Shown: piece by piece, positions 8,926 to 21,334 of the stretch
Position numbering within the stretch: the stretch's first letter is position 1
Layout: each line of letters begins with the position of its first letter
Origin: Congeria kusceri
Taxonomy: Eukaryota > Mollusca > Bivalvia > Myida > Dreissenidae
Reading direction: 5' to 3'
DNA length: 64,000 bases
Assembly: GCA_027627225.1 (NCBI GenBank)
Contig: CM051038.1
Coordinates: 41,997,841-42,061,840, forward strand
The notes under the pieces: model-generated
The model's input: the letters and a program-made list of their open reading frames with translations, nothing else
The model's database searches: none
What the model was told of the DNA's origin: nothing
Program-made: the position numbers and the translations under genes

Positions 8926-10905
8926 TGTTGTGAAATGTGTGACATGGAACGTTGAGGGGCTCACAGCGGACAAGTGTTCATCACCAGAATTTGTTAATTT
9001 AATTTCACAGTATGACATTATATGTCCGACTGAAACATGAACAAATTCAAAATCCAAAATTAAACTTTCTGGTTATAGTAATCCAATACATTCATATAGA
9101 CGTTACCAAAATAGTTTGCGAAACGTGCAAGTGGCGGCATTATTGCGTATATTAGAGATAGCATACGGAAAGGAGTGTCGCTTGTAAAAAATTACATCGA
9201 TTGTCTCATATGGATTAAACTTCATAAAACATGTTTAATATTGATACTGACGTGTATATTGCAATAGCATATATAGCATATGAAAATTCACCATGCATAA
9301 ATTATTTGATGGTGATATTTTTAAGATTATAGAATCGGATATTAATACTTTGAAACAACTGGGTACGGTTTATGTAACGGGGGACACACATTCCAACATC
9401 GGCCGAAAGCACGATTATATTACTGATGACCGTTGTTTAAATAACCACGATTATTTAGACATTGATTACCCTCTGCCCAGGGCAACGTGTGATTTTAAGT
9501 CAAACCGCTTCGGAGACGCGTTAATAGATTTATGCATGGCTACAAATTTTCGAGTCGTTAACGGTAGATTACAAAACGATAAAACTATTGGTAAAACAAC
9601 TTATTGTACTCACAATGGTCACAGTTTAGTTGATTATCTTTTAACACAAGTTTCAAATCTTGAAAATATTGTGCATTTTTCGATTCAAGATTTTAATGAA
9701 TGTTCAAATCACGCACCACTCGAATTTGATTAGAAAAACGGGAACGAGAAATACAAAATATACTCGTGGAACAAAAACATTTGTGAAATGGAATACAATG
9801 CATCGGGAAACTTTCATTTCTGAATTATCAAGTGATATTAGAAATCTCGAGGCAAATCTCGTACGAGGTATAGAAAATAATAATGATACGGAGGAACTAG
9901 TGTCAATGTTTACAGAAAATATAACGTCCAAATGTAACCATGTTTTCGTGCGCACTGTTAAATCTTACACAAACAAATTCGATGCATATGACCAAAATAA
10001 ACAAAAATGGTATAATGAGGAGTGAGAACGGAAACGTAAAGAATATAAGGACGCTTTATACAATTTTAATTTAAGAAGAAACGATAACACGCGCCAGGTA
10101 GTATGTGATAAAAAGAAATCATATACATATTATTGTCGTAAATGCAAGACAGATTTGAATCGGAAATTGGGTCGCAGAATGGACAGTATGAAATCTAGAT
10201 CTCCTAAAGAAGTTTGGAAAATGTTTAAAACAGGGTCCCCGAATCCGAACGGCGAAACAATTGATTTAAATGAGTTTGTCGAACATTTTAAAAACCTGGC
10301 TAAATAAGGAGGTAATCACGATAATGAAAACAGTATTAATTTTGTAAATAATTTCGATAATTCGTACAAAATGGACAGTTCTTATCCTGAACTCGATAGA
10401 CACATAACGTTTGAAGAAATTGTTATGGCCACTAAACGATTAGGTAATAATAAGGCGTGCTCGTCGGATACTATTATATATGAGTATTTTAAAGAAAGTG
10501 TCCATGTTATAGGCCACGCATTATAACTGCTATTAACTATATACTCACGGTAATTTTCCACGCAGCTGGTCTACAGGCCTTATTATCCCCCTTTATAAAA
10601 AAGGAGACCCGTCAATACCAAATATCTATCGGAGGATAACTCTTGTTAGCTGCTTTGCGAAGTTATTCACTGGTATTTTAAACGAGCGATTACAAAAGTG
10701 GGCTGCTGACAACAATATTTTAACTGACGCGCAATTCGGTTTTAAACCGGGCTATAGTACAGTAGACGCGATTTTTGTTTTACAATCAATGATTGAAAGC
10801 CATTTAAATAATAAACAAAAATTATTATGTTGTTTTGTAGATTACTTAAAGGCTTATGACTTAACGGATTGTATGCACCTCTGGTTTAAGCTTATTTAGT
10901 CTGGT
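8926..10905 (+). pseudogene. LINE ORF2: APE-type endonuclease and reverse transcriptase fragment
   Basis: VTWNVEGLTADK at about 8,938 starts an exonuclease-endonuclease-phosphatase domain. Next comes PTET with a stop where Trp is expected, then the 9,293-9,733 frame with YVTGDTHSN (a changed GDFN motif) and a long C-terminal half. 9,660-10,025 is the linker. RT motifs appear between 10,560 and 10,900 in shifting frames: YRPYYP-type start, then ILTDAQFGFKPGYSTVDAIF-like and LLCCFVDYLKAYD near 10,830-10,860. The sequence stops before the catalytic FADD box. It is a Jockey/CR1/L2-like or related APE LINE. The clade is uncertain. Confidence 0.7.
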
Positions 10906-11275
10906 ATCGGTGATATCGTCTGGTATCGTCAACTCTCCTGCCTCTGTACTTCCTCTTTCCAAACTTACTTTCATCTATTTCTACTATTTTTCCAGGCCCT
11001 CCAATTAGTTCACTATCGTGCTTCAAGACCTCTAAGCAACCATCCCTTGCGAAATTCTTCCAGTCCACCACCGTTTGTTCGCTTCCAATCTTCAGTTCCC
11101 TTTCGATGTAATCTCCTGGTAGGTTGTACACCCAGTAGTATGTTAACCTCAGTGCCTGTTCCAACAACAAATGGGTTCCAGAAAACCAGGAACCTTCGCT
11201 AATGCCGATCTTGTTGCAGGTCCTGCTAGTAAGACCGCCACAATAGGCCGTCTTTAGAGTAAGAACTATCCTTGA
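10892..11275 (-). pseudogene. Merlin (IS1016/ISXO2-like) transposase fragment
   Basis: The minus-strand frame from 11,170 to 10,892 reads YYWVYNLPGDYIE, VVDWKNFARDGCLEVL and GGPGKIVEIDESKFGKRKYR. This is the hallmark ISXO2-like DDE segment of Merlin elements, including the first catalytic Asp in EIDESKFG. Upstream the translation reaches KIGISEGSWFSGTHLLLEQ in the same family alignment. The second and third catalytic residues are missing, because the frame ends where plus-strand LINE sequence begins. Terminal inverted repeats were not found. Confidence 0.8.
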
Positions 11276-12135
11276 CTAATCTTACAGAACCTTCCAAACA
11301 CTTACAACAAACTCCACTGAAGTCCTAACAGTCCTTCTATTTTTAATCATTTTAACCATTCAATTAACACATTTTTATCCCTACACAACTCGTACAAATC
11401 ATAAACAAAAGGCATGAGCGAAATGACAATTGACATAAAAAAGCCGTTTTTTGTTTACAAAAATGACGCGCTCTGCATACCATTAACTCTTGACCAATCA
11501 GAATGCAATAATTGATCGCATGGCAGTATGGGACATGTCACGTGACCAAAACGTCACGATTTTGGAATTCCATTGATAAGACGGAAGAAGGGGTTTTGTT
11601 TTCATTCGATTTCTTATTAATAACCTTGGTTTAAAACCCAAGGTGTTCAACCTAATTTTGGACGAGGAGTTCGAAAATGGACTTATTTTTCAATTTTATT
11701 GCCTTTTTAAGGAAACCGGCTCGCGCGCGCCTCTAATTAATGACGCCGAAGGCGCCTTTTAGCGCGCGCAGCGTGCCTAACAACGCAACTTGTCACATAA
11801 TTTCCCGCAATTTTCTGCGTACCGGTAAAGTGCAATCGCCCAAAAATCTGTATTAATAAGACTTGCGAATTTTTTTATTACATCTTTTAAACTTAGAGCT
11901 GATAATGTATAATTCAATTCAGTTTATGTTTTGTTTCACTAAATTGGTATTATCTATTCTATATTTTAAGCATATACAATCATTTCAATTAAGTTCTGTT
12001 ATTAATACAAGTATCAATATAGTGTAACGTTTGTTGTTCCACTAAATTTCACAAATTTAAACTGTAATTAATTATCCCATACTATAAACGAGCATTCTCA
12101 TACAATCCATACATTCTCACGCGAAGTCATATAAT
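11276..12135. other. No gene seen; CpG-rich palindromic patch
   Basis: The region is AT-rich and without a usable frame. It contains a GC-rich patch at about 11,718-11,775 with inverted GCGCGCG runs about 45 bases apart and a small GCGCC palindrome. The left end (to about 11,340) may still be degraded Merlin N-terminus. ACCAATCAGA-type boxes occur at about 11,492 and again at 12,940. Confidence 0.4.
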
Positions 12136-12310
12136 AATTATTGTTATATGCATTTACACTCGATATTCATGTATGTATTTTTACCATTATTCTGACGCAT
12201 GTGTTTGCTTTTGTGTTTGTTTTTTGCTTGTTGGTAAATGACGATGAGCTGTATATGCCCTAAGTCGCAAATAAACTTTCTTTTCTGTCCTGTTCTGTTC
12301 TGTTAAGTTA
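12136..12310 (+). repeat. LINE 3' end with (TTCTG)n tail
   Basis: GATGAGCTGTATATG, then CGCAAATAAACTTTC, then repeated TTCTG units look like a retroelement 3' UTR with polyadenylation-like signal and a short simple-repeat tail. It could be the true 3' end of the LINE whose ORF2 breaks off at 10,905, with Merlin sequence in between. I cannot prove continuity. Confidence 0.45.
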
Positions 12311-13165
12311 AATTGGTGACGCTTTCTCTTATAATGTGGATGGATTATTGACCGTGAAATACCGTCACGTAGATTTATATTCAAATAGCATACCGCTGCA
12401 CGTACAATACGAGACTATCATTAGATAAGAATACGTAATATTTCCACACATCAATTTTTAACTCTATGTGGTATCAAGGCGTCGTTATTATTCCCTTATG
12501 ATTCACTGATATTATACTAACATCAATTCCTATGAAATACAGCTTTCAGGATAATTTGCCATTAAGTTTTCAGTGTTTAACTAGCAAATCATATTGCTAT
12601 ATGTAATGCCACGCGTGGCTGTACATTATTGTAAATAATTTCTTTGCTGAAATGCAAGACATATTATTGGTTGACGAAGAAATACTGACTTTTACGATTG
12701 AAAACTAGTATTCGTCTGTTACAAAAATGTAACCAACAGACGTGTCTTTTCAAGGAAGCGTATTAGTAAACATTATACCACACAGCAGTTACAAGCCACT
12801 GACATATTCCAGACCGATTTCAAATTCAAACTTATTAAAGTGTCAGATCTTCCTAATGTAGAATCCGATTACGACATTCACACAAATATTATATCCTTCA
12901 ATTAGCGGATATCCAGAACGGACTTTTTTTTACATTTCAACCAATCAGAGTGCTCGCCCTCTCATGTTCGGCTTATTTTAAAGTCGTTCAAATGCTCTAC
13001 AGATGACCTCCTATCGGTCTTCCTCAATGCTAATGCATAGAGTCTTTCTTACCAGCTGATTTTAATTGCTAAATACACGGAATAAAAGTGAAATGTTTAG
13101 GTTAAGCAAGTACATATCAGAGGCATTAAGAATTCACCAAAATATTATGATGAACAATTAATAAT
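12311..13165. other. AT-rich, no gene seen
   Basis: I see no gene, RNA or structured repeat beyond short A/T tracts. Confidence 0.4.
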
Positions 13166-13500
13166 AGATGTTTGTATATATGTGCATATTGATGTATATC
13201 TTTAAACATATTCTGTACCACTACTGCTTAATTAATATGATATTCATGTTGTTATTGTTATATAATTGTTGTTTACTTCAATGGACATACGAAAACAGTT
13301 CCATTTTGACTAGATGTACTTTTCCTATGTGTAAAAATGCAAGTTTCATTTTTATCTTGTCAAGTTCATCCTGTTCTAGAAATATTAAAATTAATGGTCA
13401 CTTACTTAAACGTATAATGTATAATGTATTATTGTTAAACACTAGAAACTGTAAAGTTTATGTGTAATAAAATTATGTTCTGTTCTGTTCTGTTCTTTAA
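13166..13500 (+). repeat. Second retroelement 3' end with (TTCTG)n tail
   Basis: A 99-codon open frame (13,168-13,467) of low-complexity T-rich composition ends just before AATAAAATTATG and four TTCTG-type units at 13,470-13,497. The tail matches those at 12,288, 17,722 (minus) and 31,159 (minus). The frame is probably 3' UTR read through, not a gene. Confidence 0.4.
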
Positions 13501-13504
13501 TCAG

Positions 13505-15760
13505 AGTGTGAATGTTTGTTATTCTATTGATTTTAAATACAAAGGAATTGCCACACTTACTCCCAACAACTATTATTGGAATTATCTTTTAAAACAGAAA
13601 CAATCTATGAATCATGCATCATTTGAAAAGTCGCGTAATACTACTGAATATATCCACTATAAAACAATTTACACAAATACACTAATATGCACGTATGGTT
13701 TCTCCGGATATAATGATTGTAATGCAATGTCGTTCAAACTGTGTGACAGTTTTATTTTACCCAAAGGGACGCATACACTAATATGCACGTATGGTTTCTC
13801 GGGATATAATGATTGCAAAGCAATGTCGTTCAAACCGTGTGACATTTTTATTTTACCCAAAGGGACGCACGCCCTTACTTTCGTTCAATATGCATGTATG
13901 GTTTCTCCGGATATAATGATTGTAAAGCAATGTCGTTCAAACTGTGTGACAGTTTTATTTTACCCAAAGGGACGCATGCCCTTACTTTCGTTCAATATGC
14001 ACGTATGGTTTCTCGGGATATAATGATTGTAAAGCAATGTCGTTCAAACTGTGTGACAGATTTGTTTTACCCAAAGGGACGCACGCACTTACTTTCGTTC
14101 AATATGCACTGATGGTTTCTCGGGATATAATGATTGTAAAGCAATGTCGTTCAAACTGTGTGACAGTTTTATTTTACCCAAAGGGACGGATGCCCTTACT
14201 TTCGTTCAATATGCACGTATGGTTTCTCGGGATATAATGATTGTACAGCAATGTCGTTCAAACTGTGTGACAGTTTTATTTTACCCAAAGGGACGCATGC
14301 CCTTACTTTCGTTCAATATGCACGTATGGTTTCTCGGGATACAATGGTTGTAATGCAATGCCGTTCAAACTGTGTGACAGTTGTATTTTACCCAAAGGGA
14401 CGCATGCCCTTACTTTCGTTCAATATGCACGTATGGTTTCTCGGGATACAATGATTGTAATGCAATGCCGTTCAAACTGTGTGACAGTTGTATTTTACCC
14501 AAAGGGACGCACGCCCTTACTTTCGTTCAATATGCACGTATGGTTTCTCGGGATATAATGATTGTAATGCAATGCCGTTCAAACTGTGTGACAGTTTTAT
14601 TTTACCCAAAGGGACGCACGCCCTTACTTTCGTTCAAAATGCACGTATTGTTTCTCGGGATATAATGATTGTAATGCAATGCCGTTCAAGCTGTGTGACA
14701 GTTTTATTTTACCCAAAGGGACGCACGCCCCTACTTTCGTTATATATGTATGGTCTTCACAGCAATGTGGGTTTTCCAGAACATTCGCTAATAACACTGA
14801 CAGCAATGTGGGTACTCCAGAACATTCGCTAATTACACTGACGCTGTTTTATGGCTTGTGTTTCGACTTGGTAATGTAAAATGCATGTCTAGTATAGCTT
14901 AAACCTATCGATGCTTGGGTTTCACAAGCGTGATGTCAGATGCCCATGTTAAAGGCAAATGAAAGGTCAATGGATATCAAGGGATTAGAACATTAGCATT
15001 ATGGCCTCAACGATAGCTTTCTTGTCCGTTCGAAGGTCGGATTTGTCCCCTGACTTCCTGACTGTCGGTCTGTATTAGAAAACAACCTTGATAAAGCTCT
15101 CATTGCTTAGATAATCTATTGACACTTTCATATATAATTTCGTAAATTCTTTGAATGACGTACGCTCGTAAATGAATTGAAGATAATATAGAGGACATTG
15201 CGGGGGTAAAATGACAAATCATGCTGAAAGCTTTCGGGAGTTAAGACACGCTGAACATTCTTGCGTTATTTTGTCGATACCTATTCAAAACAACAGCTTG
15301 TCTCAAATGATATTTTCCATAGAAAATGCGGTAGAAATACAATGTTAAAGACTATTTTGCACCATTATGCTCTAGTTCTCGTCCAGTTAATAATGTACCA
15401 TCTAGATCGTTTAAAAACTAACAGCTCTCTTGGAGACAATGCAAGCAGGTCTGTGTTCCAATGTAGGTCAGGCTAACTGATTTGTTTTTCAGGTTTATGT
15501 CTATGATTGAAAACAAAAAACCGAGCTTAACAATGAAGTCTAAATGATAAACTGCATTATTATTGTTCCTATTGCGCTACCACTGTAATTCAGTCCTAAT
15601 AAGATTTCAGCTGTCAGCTTTATCGCCAACTAATGTTTATTTAATGATGAAAATGTCATTAGTTTATTTCACATAATTTCTCATTATTTGATTAAATGGT
15701 GTAAAATACTAAGTAATGAAATGCACTCTCTTTCGGGCGGAACTAGTATTTAAAGGGACT
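13505..15760 (+). repeat. Long dispersed repeat family P, copy 1
   Basis: This block is colinear with 22,440-23,760 and partly with 18,280-19,030. Shared landmarks include TTCTATTGATTTTAAA near the left end, the 107-bp monomer, a TATGGTCTTCACAGCAATGT segment, TTTATGGCTTG, and at the right the segments CCAATCATGCT-like, ACACTGAACATTCTTG and TTTTGCACCATTAT. Divergence is considerable. No coding frame is conserved between copies, so it is either a non-autonomous element or an old segmental duplication. Confidence 0.7.
13689..14750 (+). repeat. 107-bp tandem repeat array, about ten copies
   Basis: The segment GTATGGTTTCTCGGGATA recurs at 13,693, 13,789, 13,896 and 14,003, and then every 107 bases to about 14,645. 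The first interval is 96 bases because that unit lacks part of the monomer. Because 107 is not a multiple of three, each unit generates overlapping open frames in shifting phases, none of which is a gene. Units are about 95% alike at the centre and more diverged at the edges. Confidence 0.9.
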
Positions 15761-15879
15761 TGTTTACAGATTGTTGTGTTTTGAAGTTTTCCATTAAATG
15801 TCTCAACTTGACAAATTTATGCATCGAACCTAAAGGCTCAAGTATAATAAACAAGTATAATAAAGGAACGAAAAAAAAG

Positions 15880-15955
15880 TTGCTTCTACCGGGATTCGAA
15901 CTTCAGTCCTCCGGATCAAAAGGCCAGCGCCTTGTCCACTCGACCATTCCGATTT
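15880..15955 (-). repeat. tRNA-derived relic (SINE head or tRNA pseudogene)
   Basis: Read on the minus strand it has an A-box region ATGGTCGAGTGGACAAGGC and a B-box GTTCGAATCC at tRNA spacing. The arms do not pair well, and the acceptor stem is not complementary. It resembles a Ser/Leu-type tRNA head and is most likely a SINE fragment or pseudogene, not a working tRNA. Confidence 0.5.
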
Positions 15956-16520
15956 CTACATTCAAACTGTATTGTTTACTTTATGTAAGTAATCAGCGTG
16001 TTGTCAACAATTTTAACGAAAACAATAGAAACACTCCAAATGTTTTCATCGTTTAGTATTACAAACGCTTCATAATTTTATCATTTTTAACTGAAGATTA
16101 TTCATTAACGAAACGGAATTTACTGTATATGACTATGTCCGGAGTGATATTTCGCAATTTTTATATACACTATTCTTTCTTTTTGGAATATGTGACAAAA
16201 AGTTTGAAAATTGTCAACTTGCAAATCTGTGAACAGATCTCTTTAACGGCAAATTACCCTTATTTTACAGCCTATATATAGTTTTTGTATAATAAACTCA
16301 TTTGTTTATCAGTGTATCTTATAGTTACATAATATTTTGATTATGCATTATGCATAATATGGAACTGACACGAACAATTGGTTTGTTTGATTAAACATTA
16401 GCATGTATTATTTAAATAATGACAATTATTGAAATAAAATCTTTTGCCACACATCCGTTAAGGTTATTTGTTATTTGCACATAATATAGACATTGCAAAT
16501 TAAATTGAAAACGCTATGGT
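15956..16520. other. AT-rich, no gene seen
   Basis: I see no coding frame or structured RNA here. A short palindrome of alternating TTATGCATAA type occurs near 16,345. Confidence 0.4.
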
Positions 16521-17138
16521 AAGGCTGTCACATTGTGGCGAATAAGAGCTTCGAGTTCTGTACGAGTTCTGGAGAGTTATAACTCGCCATAAAGTGAACG
16601 AGTTGGTCGCGGAATTGTTTCAAGATGACATTTGTTCGAACTTTCTTCTATCTTGACACGACATTGACACGACACAAGTACAATCATCACATTTTATCGC
16701 GAGTTCAGCCGGGATATACGTCTTGTCGACAATCGAAGACTTGTCTTTGAGAATGTACGAGTGTTGACGAGTCCGTACGACTTGTGAGGACATGAACACG
16801 AGTTTATGACGACATGTTATGAGAAACGGACGAGCAGATGTCGTAGGCACGTCTCCCAAACTTGCAGCGCAAACTCGTGTCATGTCGTAGAACGATAACA
16901 TACGGCGAAACGCTACGATACGTGAAGACATGTTCACGGACTGTGTTCGAGTGTGTTTGAGAGTGCGCGAGATTTCTTCGCCACTTGGCGAGTTCTGGCG
17001 ACTTAAGAAGACATACCTAGACATCACTGCGACGCAGATCGACATGCGTACAATATCTTCACGACACAAGGCAAGTTGTGGCGAGTTACAACTCGCCAGA
17101 ACCGGTAGCTTAAATTCGCCGTAGTGTGACAGGGCCTT
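16521..17138. mobile_element. Non-autonomous TIR DNA transposon, about 620 bp
   Basis: The left end AAGGCTGTCACATTGTGGCGAA and the reverse complement of the right end (AAAGGCCCTGTCACACTACG, then GCGAAT) match. The similarity continues inward with interruptions to TAACTCGCCA, giving imperfect inverted repeats of about 60-70 bp. The interior is rich in ACGAG/CTCGT words. The 149-codon minus frame inside has no recognisable domain, so this is taken as a non-autonomous element. A target-site duplication is not clear. Confidence 0.65.
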
Positions 17139-17714
17139 TACGTAGGAAAAAACGCATTGTTAGCAAACATACTTATAATTGAATGTTTAACCAGTGTTAC
17201 AGAGAAATGTGACATTTATATTATTCATGCTGTTTAAAGGTGTTTAAAATAAATCTTCTCGTATTAATATGGATAACTCATTGACTTGTTAATATTTACG
17301 TACATCTGCACTTAAAGCGCAGGCATAATAAATCCCGGAAAATATTATCTATACAGTAATAGGTCAAAGTAGTATCTATATAGTAATTTTTCAGCTAGAA
17401 ATCAATTTACAAATACATGCAGTATCAATTCGGCTTTACATTTACTTATGATGCACTTACAGTGTCTAAAGGTTAACACATATGAACTAAACCATTTAAA
17501 GTAATAGCCCATTTATAGTTAACAGTGTTTAACAGCTCATATAACATTGCTATCGGTAATGAAGGGCGTAAATAACTAGAACAACCATAATATGTACATT
17601 TTTCGCTCCAATCGACCGTATTCATATGCGTTGATTGATAGCAATTGATAATAAACAACTACTGATTTCGCTTGTTCACAGCTTACATTGACAAGCATGG
17701 GTAAACATTTTTAA
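17139..17714. other. AT-rich, no gene seen
   Basis: Nothing is recognised. The 61-codon minus frame at 17,473-17,658 has no recognisable features. Confidence 0.35.
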
Positions 17715-17870
17715 ATTTTCAGAACAGAACAGAACAGAACACGACATTAATTTCACCCAAGTATACAGCATATACAATAAGGGCAATATAACAAAGCAAA
17801 ATATTTAGTAAATTATTTACTTCATGGGATCTCGTTTGAAACAATACGAACATTTTATAAATACAGTGGA
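17715..17870 (-). repeat. Retroelement 3' end on the minus strand with (TTCTG)n tail
   Basis: Four AGAAC units at 17,721-17,742 read as (GTTCT)n on the minus strand. They are preceded there by GCTGTATACTTGGGTGAAAT, similar to the 3' UTR at 12,240-12,290. It is a member of the same 3'-end family, inserted in the opposite direction. Confidence 0.45.
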
Positions 17871-18279
17871 CTGTAAAATACAATTTAGTCTGACCGTCAT
17901 GTATAGTGTCAACAATAACAACTAAATATGGAATATCAATTACAAGAAATATGTAAATATGAGTATATGCTCATGCCATATATTTTTAGTGCTTTATGTA
18001 ATGATTCAATGTGTTAAATGAACAAAGCATTGTTTTTTCTGTCGTTTGTTTGATTGCGTAACATCTTATCACTTGGTTTTCCGTATACAAGACCGAGCAA
18101 CTCTTGCGCGTACGCTTAACTGTTATCTTGTTTAGGTTTGAAAATCTAATATCGTTGAGCTGATATATATCGGTACGTTAAAGGAAAGCTCTATAGCACA
18201 CACGAATAACAAGTATTGTCTAATGCTTCAGCAATTAAAAACAAACACAATAAATAACACGATAGCATACTGGCATGGT

Positions 18280-19030
18280 ATATTTAGTGAATTGTCGTGC
18301 CAACTGCGACACATTTATATTTCCGGACGCCTGGCCCTAGCTTCGTTAAATATTTATGCTCTCTTGGCTATTATCAGAAACCCGCTCTAATGACATGATT
18401 TATGGCTTGTGTTACGATAGGCTTATGTGAAATGCATCTTCAGAATTGCGTAAACACTCCTTATATATGCTTTATTTCATCAGCACAGTGCTTTGAGCCG
18501 CTGTGTATGGTCAACAGATATCGAACGACTAGAACCAGAGCACCTGCCTTAACTCCGGAAATCTCGTCCGTTTCGAAATAAGGATTTGTCATTGGATTCA
18601 TTTTAATGGATTCATATTAACAATGTCGTTTATCTATATCGTAGATTCTAATATAATAGATCATGTGTATATTAATATTTTCAACCTATTCAATACGCGC
18701 ACACTATTTGATTTCCCAAGCATTTAAATATCGCCATACAATTTAAATATAATTAACATAAAAAAAATATGATAACTATGTTACCATATTAAAATACTTA
18801 AACAAACGTCTTGGTTAAGCTAATCCTAATCCACAGGAACTCTTCAAAGATTTATTTTAATCGCCAACACATTCAATGTGTTTTAGCAAATTGAGATGAA
18901 AATGCGGGAAAAGACCAATCATGGTAAAAGCTGTCGAGCATATAAGGTACACTGAACACTTATGAATCATTTGCTTTGCATTTATCTTGAACGTATTATT
19001 CTGATGTATAAAGCTCTAGAAATATATATA
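18280..19030 (+). repeat. Repeat family P, copy 2 (diverged)
   Basis: It contains one diverged 107-bp monomer (about 18,282-18,350), then TTATGGCTTGTG at about 18,400. At 18,905-18,960 it has GACCAATCATGGTAAAAGC and TACACTGAACACTTATG, all in the order found in copy 1 (13.5-15.8 kb) and copy 3 (22.4-23.8 kb). Only one monomer is present. Confidence 0.55.
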
Positions 19031-20009
19031 GTATAAAACGTGATTATTTCAGTGTTTCTCTTTTTACGTTATGGGCAATTGTAGACATTGTTACGTGTAA
19101 TATGAATCCATTAAAATGGTTGCAAGGTTCAATGAGGCCATATAAAGTCAGGTCATACTATTACATTACAAATTAATTATTAATGTATACGTAATCATTA
19201 AATACATACAAAAGAATATATGTTACTAATATAAATATTACTAAAATATAGAGCCAAGTATGATATTAGAGGGTTTTATACAGAATATATCCTGTATGCA
19301 ATTGTTTGGCTAATTTTATTTTTTGTAATTGTTTTATACTCTATATATTTCTAAATTGTAATTGCGTTTAACAGGTTTTTGTTTTCTTTACAATGCATTT
19401 CATAATTTTTTGAATTCAAGTGTTAGTATACTACGATTTCTTTATTAATACAGATAGTTCAGCAAGTTTTACTTAAAATCTACGTAGGTAAGCAAACAAC
19501 ACTCTAGATTATTCGTTAGTTAAAGGTCTCCTAATGCAAATCACTTCTGCTTGTAAAAATCAACACAACTAAAGGGGGCATCGAAATCACGCATGAGAAG
19601 AAAAATGCCTGTGACAGCGCTCTAACTAGTCACGCTATTTGCTTTAAAGAAGACGTGAGCCAACCGGTGTTATTCAAAATAATCAGAAAAATCACGTCAA
19701 AAAATGTAAACAAGAAAAAGGACCAAACACGACATAAGTATTCATTTATAATTGCTTATAACGTTTAAATCCAAAACTTTATATTTATTTACATTTACAA
19801 TATGCTGTTAAGAATTTCTTAATTTGAGATTGTTTATGATAGTGATCTTCTTCGTAGACACCGTTCATTAAAATACAATAACGATAATTAAAGACTGACC
19901 ATCATCAATATATGCGAGTCATATACTAGTAATTAATGTTACATTTTCAATTAACTAACTGCTCTGTTGTATATGTATTTCAACTGTTTGGACTGTAAGT
20001 ATACAGTAT
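19031..20009. other. AT-rich, no gene seen
   Basis: I see no coding frame, RNA or organised repeat in this stretch. Confidence 0.4.
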
Positions 20010-20160
20010 ATAAAACCACATAACTTGTGTGGGTATTGTTCATGAAATTATTTCTATGGCCATTCTTCCCCAACCTCTGATTCAAGTAAGACAGTTGTCA
20101 GTTACTGGCATAAGTATGTGCAAATAGTACCGGTAAACCGCTTAGATCGGCTAAGCTTGC
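20010..20160 (+). repeat. SINE body without tRNA head
   Basis: ACATAACTTGTGTGGGTATT, then CAGTTGTCAGTTACTGG and AAGTATGTGCA match the body of the tRNA-headed SINE at 47,236-47,460 in the same order. The tRNA-like head is missing, so this copy is 5' truncated. Confidence 0.65.
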
Positions 20161-21334
20161 TCAGGAAAAGTGTGAGTAGGTTAACTGCCTGCCATGATAT
20201 GAATGAAATACTGTTAAAAACGGCGAAAATTCCAAACAAACAAACAAAACAGTACAAAGAAAAGTATTGTAGTAAAATTATGATGATGGCCGCGAATTTG
20301 ATGCAATGCTGATGTCCGGACTTCTGGAATCAGGGACGAATTGTATTGATTACAAAATTACATCCGGGGACAGATCTAAATAAAACATGTCTACTTAATT
20401 ACTTTTGGACATTAGCAAGAAATGAACAGCAATTGGAATCAATCGTAAAGACAAGTAAGCTTTGTGTGACAGCCTATTACAGAGTTATTGAACAGTTTCT
20501 ATCCATTTTAATTTGTATTTTCATATTTAGCATCGAGTGCCATTAAGAGATTATCAGACTTTAATAAGGACTAACTACCAGAAAGTATAGAAACTCGGTG
20601 TGAAAGTATTTTTCTCCACAATGATCTCTGTAGGTACCATGCTAATCTGCTATGAGCAATTGCTTAGATATACAAACGTTCGAGTCATGCAAGTGTAAGT
20701 ACCAGTGGAAGTAGTGTTTGTCGTAATGTCTTTCTATGGGTTGACTCTACTCATGGTATCTGCAGGCACTTTCATTTATCGTCTTAAACGAGTCGTATCT
20801 GTAGCGTAAACAGTTGTCGGTTCTATATGCTTATCGTCTTCAATTTTCTACACTCAATTTGTAATGTTCAGTTATTTGCTTTTTATTTCCCCTGTATGTC
20901 TATCATTGCAACGAATGACTCATGTTTATGATTTTCAATTAATATTTCGTTATTTGATGACAAAGCTTCAAATAGATTTGTTATGAGGATTATCAGGATT
21001 ATATGGAGATTCGTTTAGTTAAATCAAATCATAATGGCACAATATTTAAATCCAGCGAATTGCCCTGTTAGAAGACTTTGATCTAAGGCTTAATTTGATT
21101 ATCATTCAACTGACATTTGCGAGATTTCCATGTGATATTATGATTGAAGTTATCTTGTGTATTACAAGACATCATGCAATTTCTAAAAATATGTCTATTT
21201 ATAAAAACATAATATCGAGATCATGTTGAAAAATAACATAACTATACGTATGTCTATGCCAACATACGTGCCTATACATAAGAGTCTGATAATGTCGTTG
21301 TGACTATATGTATGCGTTTATAAATACAACTCCA
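20161..21334. other. No gene seen
   Basis: Two plus-strand frames of about 65 codons (20,118 and 20,346) show no domain. They lie in or next to the SINE remnant, so I do not call them genes. Confidence 0.4.

Noticed and set aside
13689..14750. CRISPR array
   Set aside because: Units are head-to-tail without unique spacers, in animal-type DNA.
13460..14879. Series of overlapping 60-190-codon frames
   Set aside because: They arise from the 107-bp tandem repeat read in rotating phase. The repeated peptides are not evidence of a protein.
16620..17069. 149-codon minus frame inside the TIR element
   Set aside because: No domain, repetitive word composition, and frame openness explained by CTCGT/ACGAG richness.
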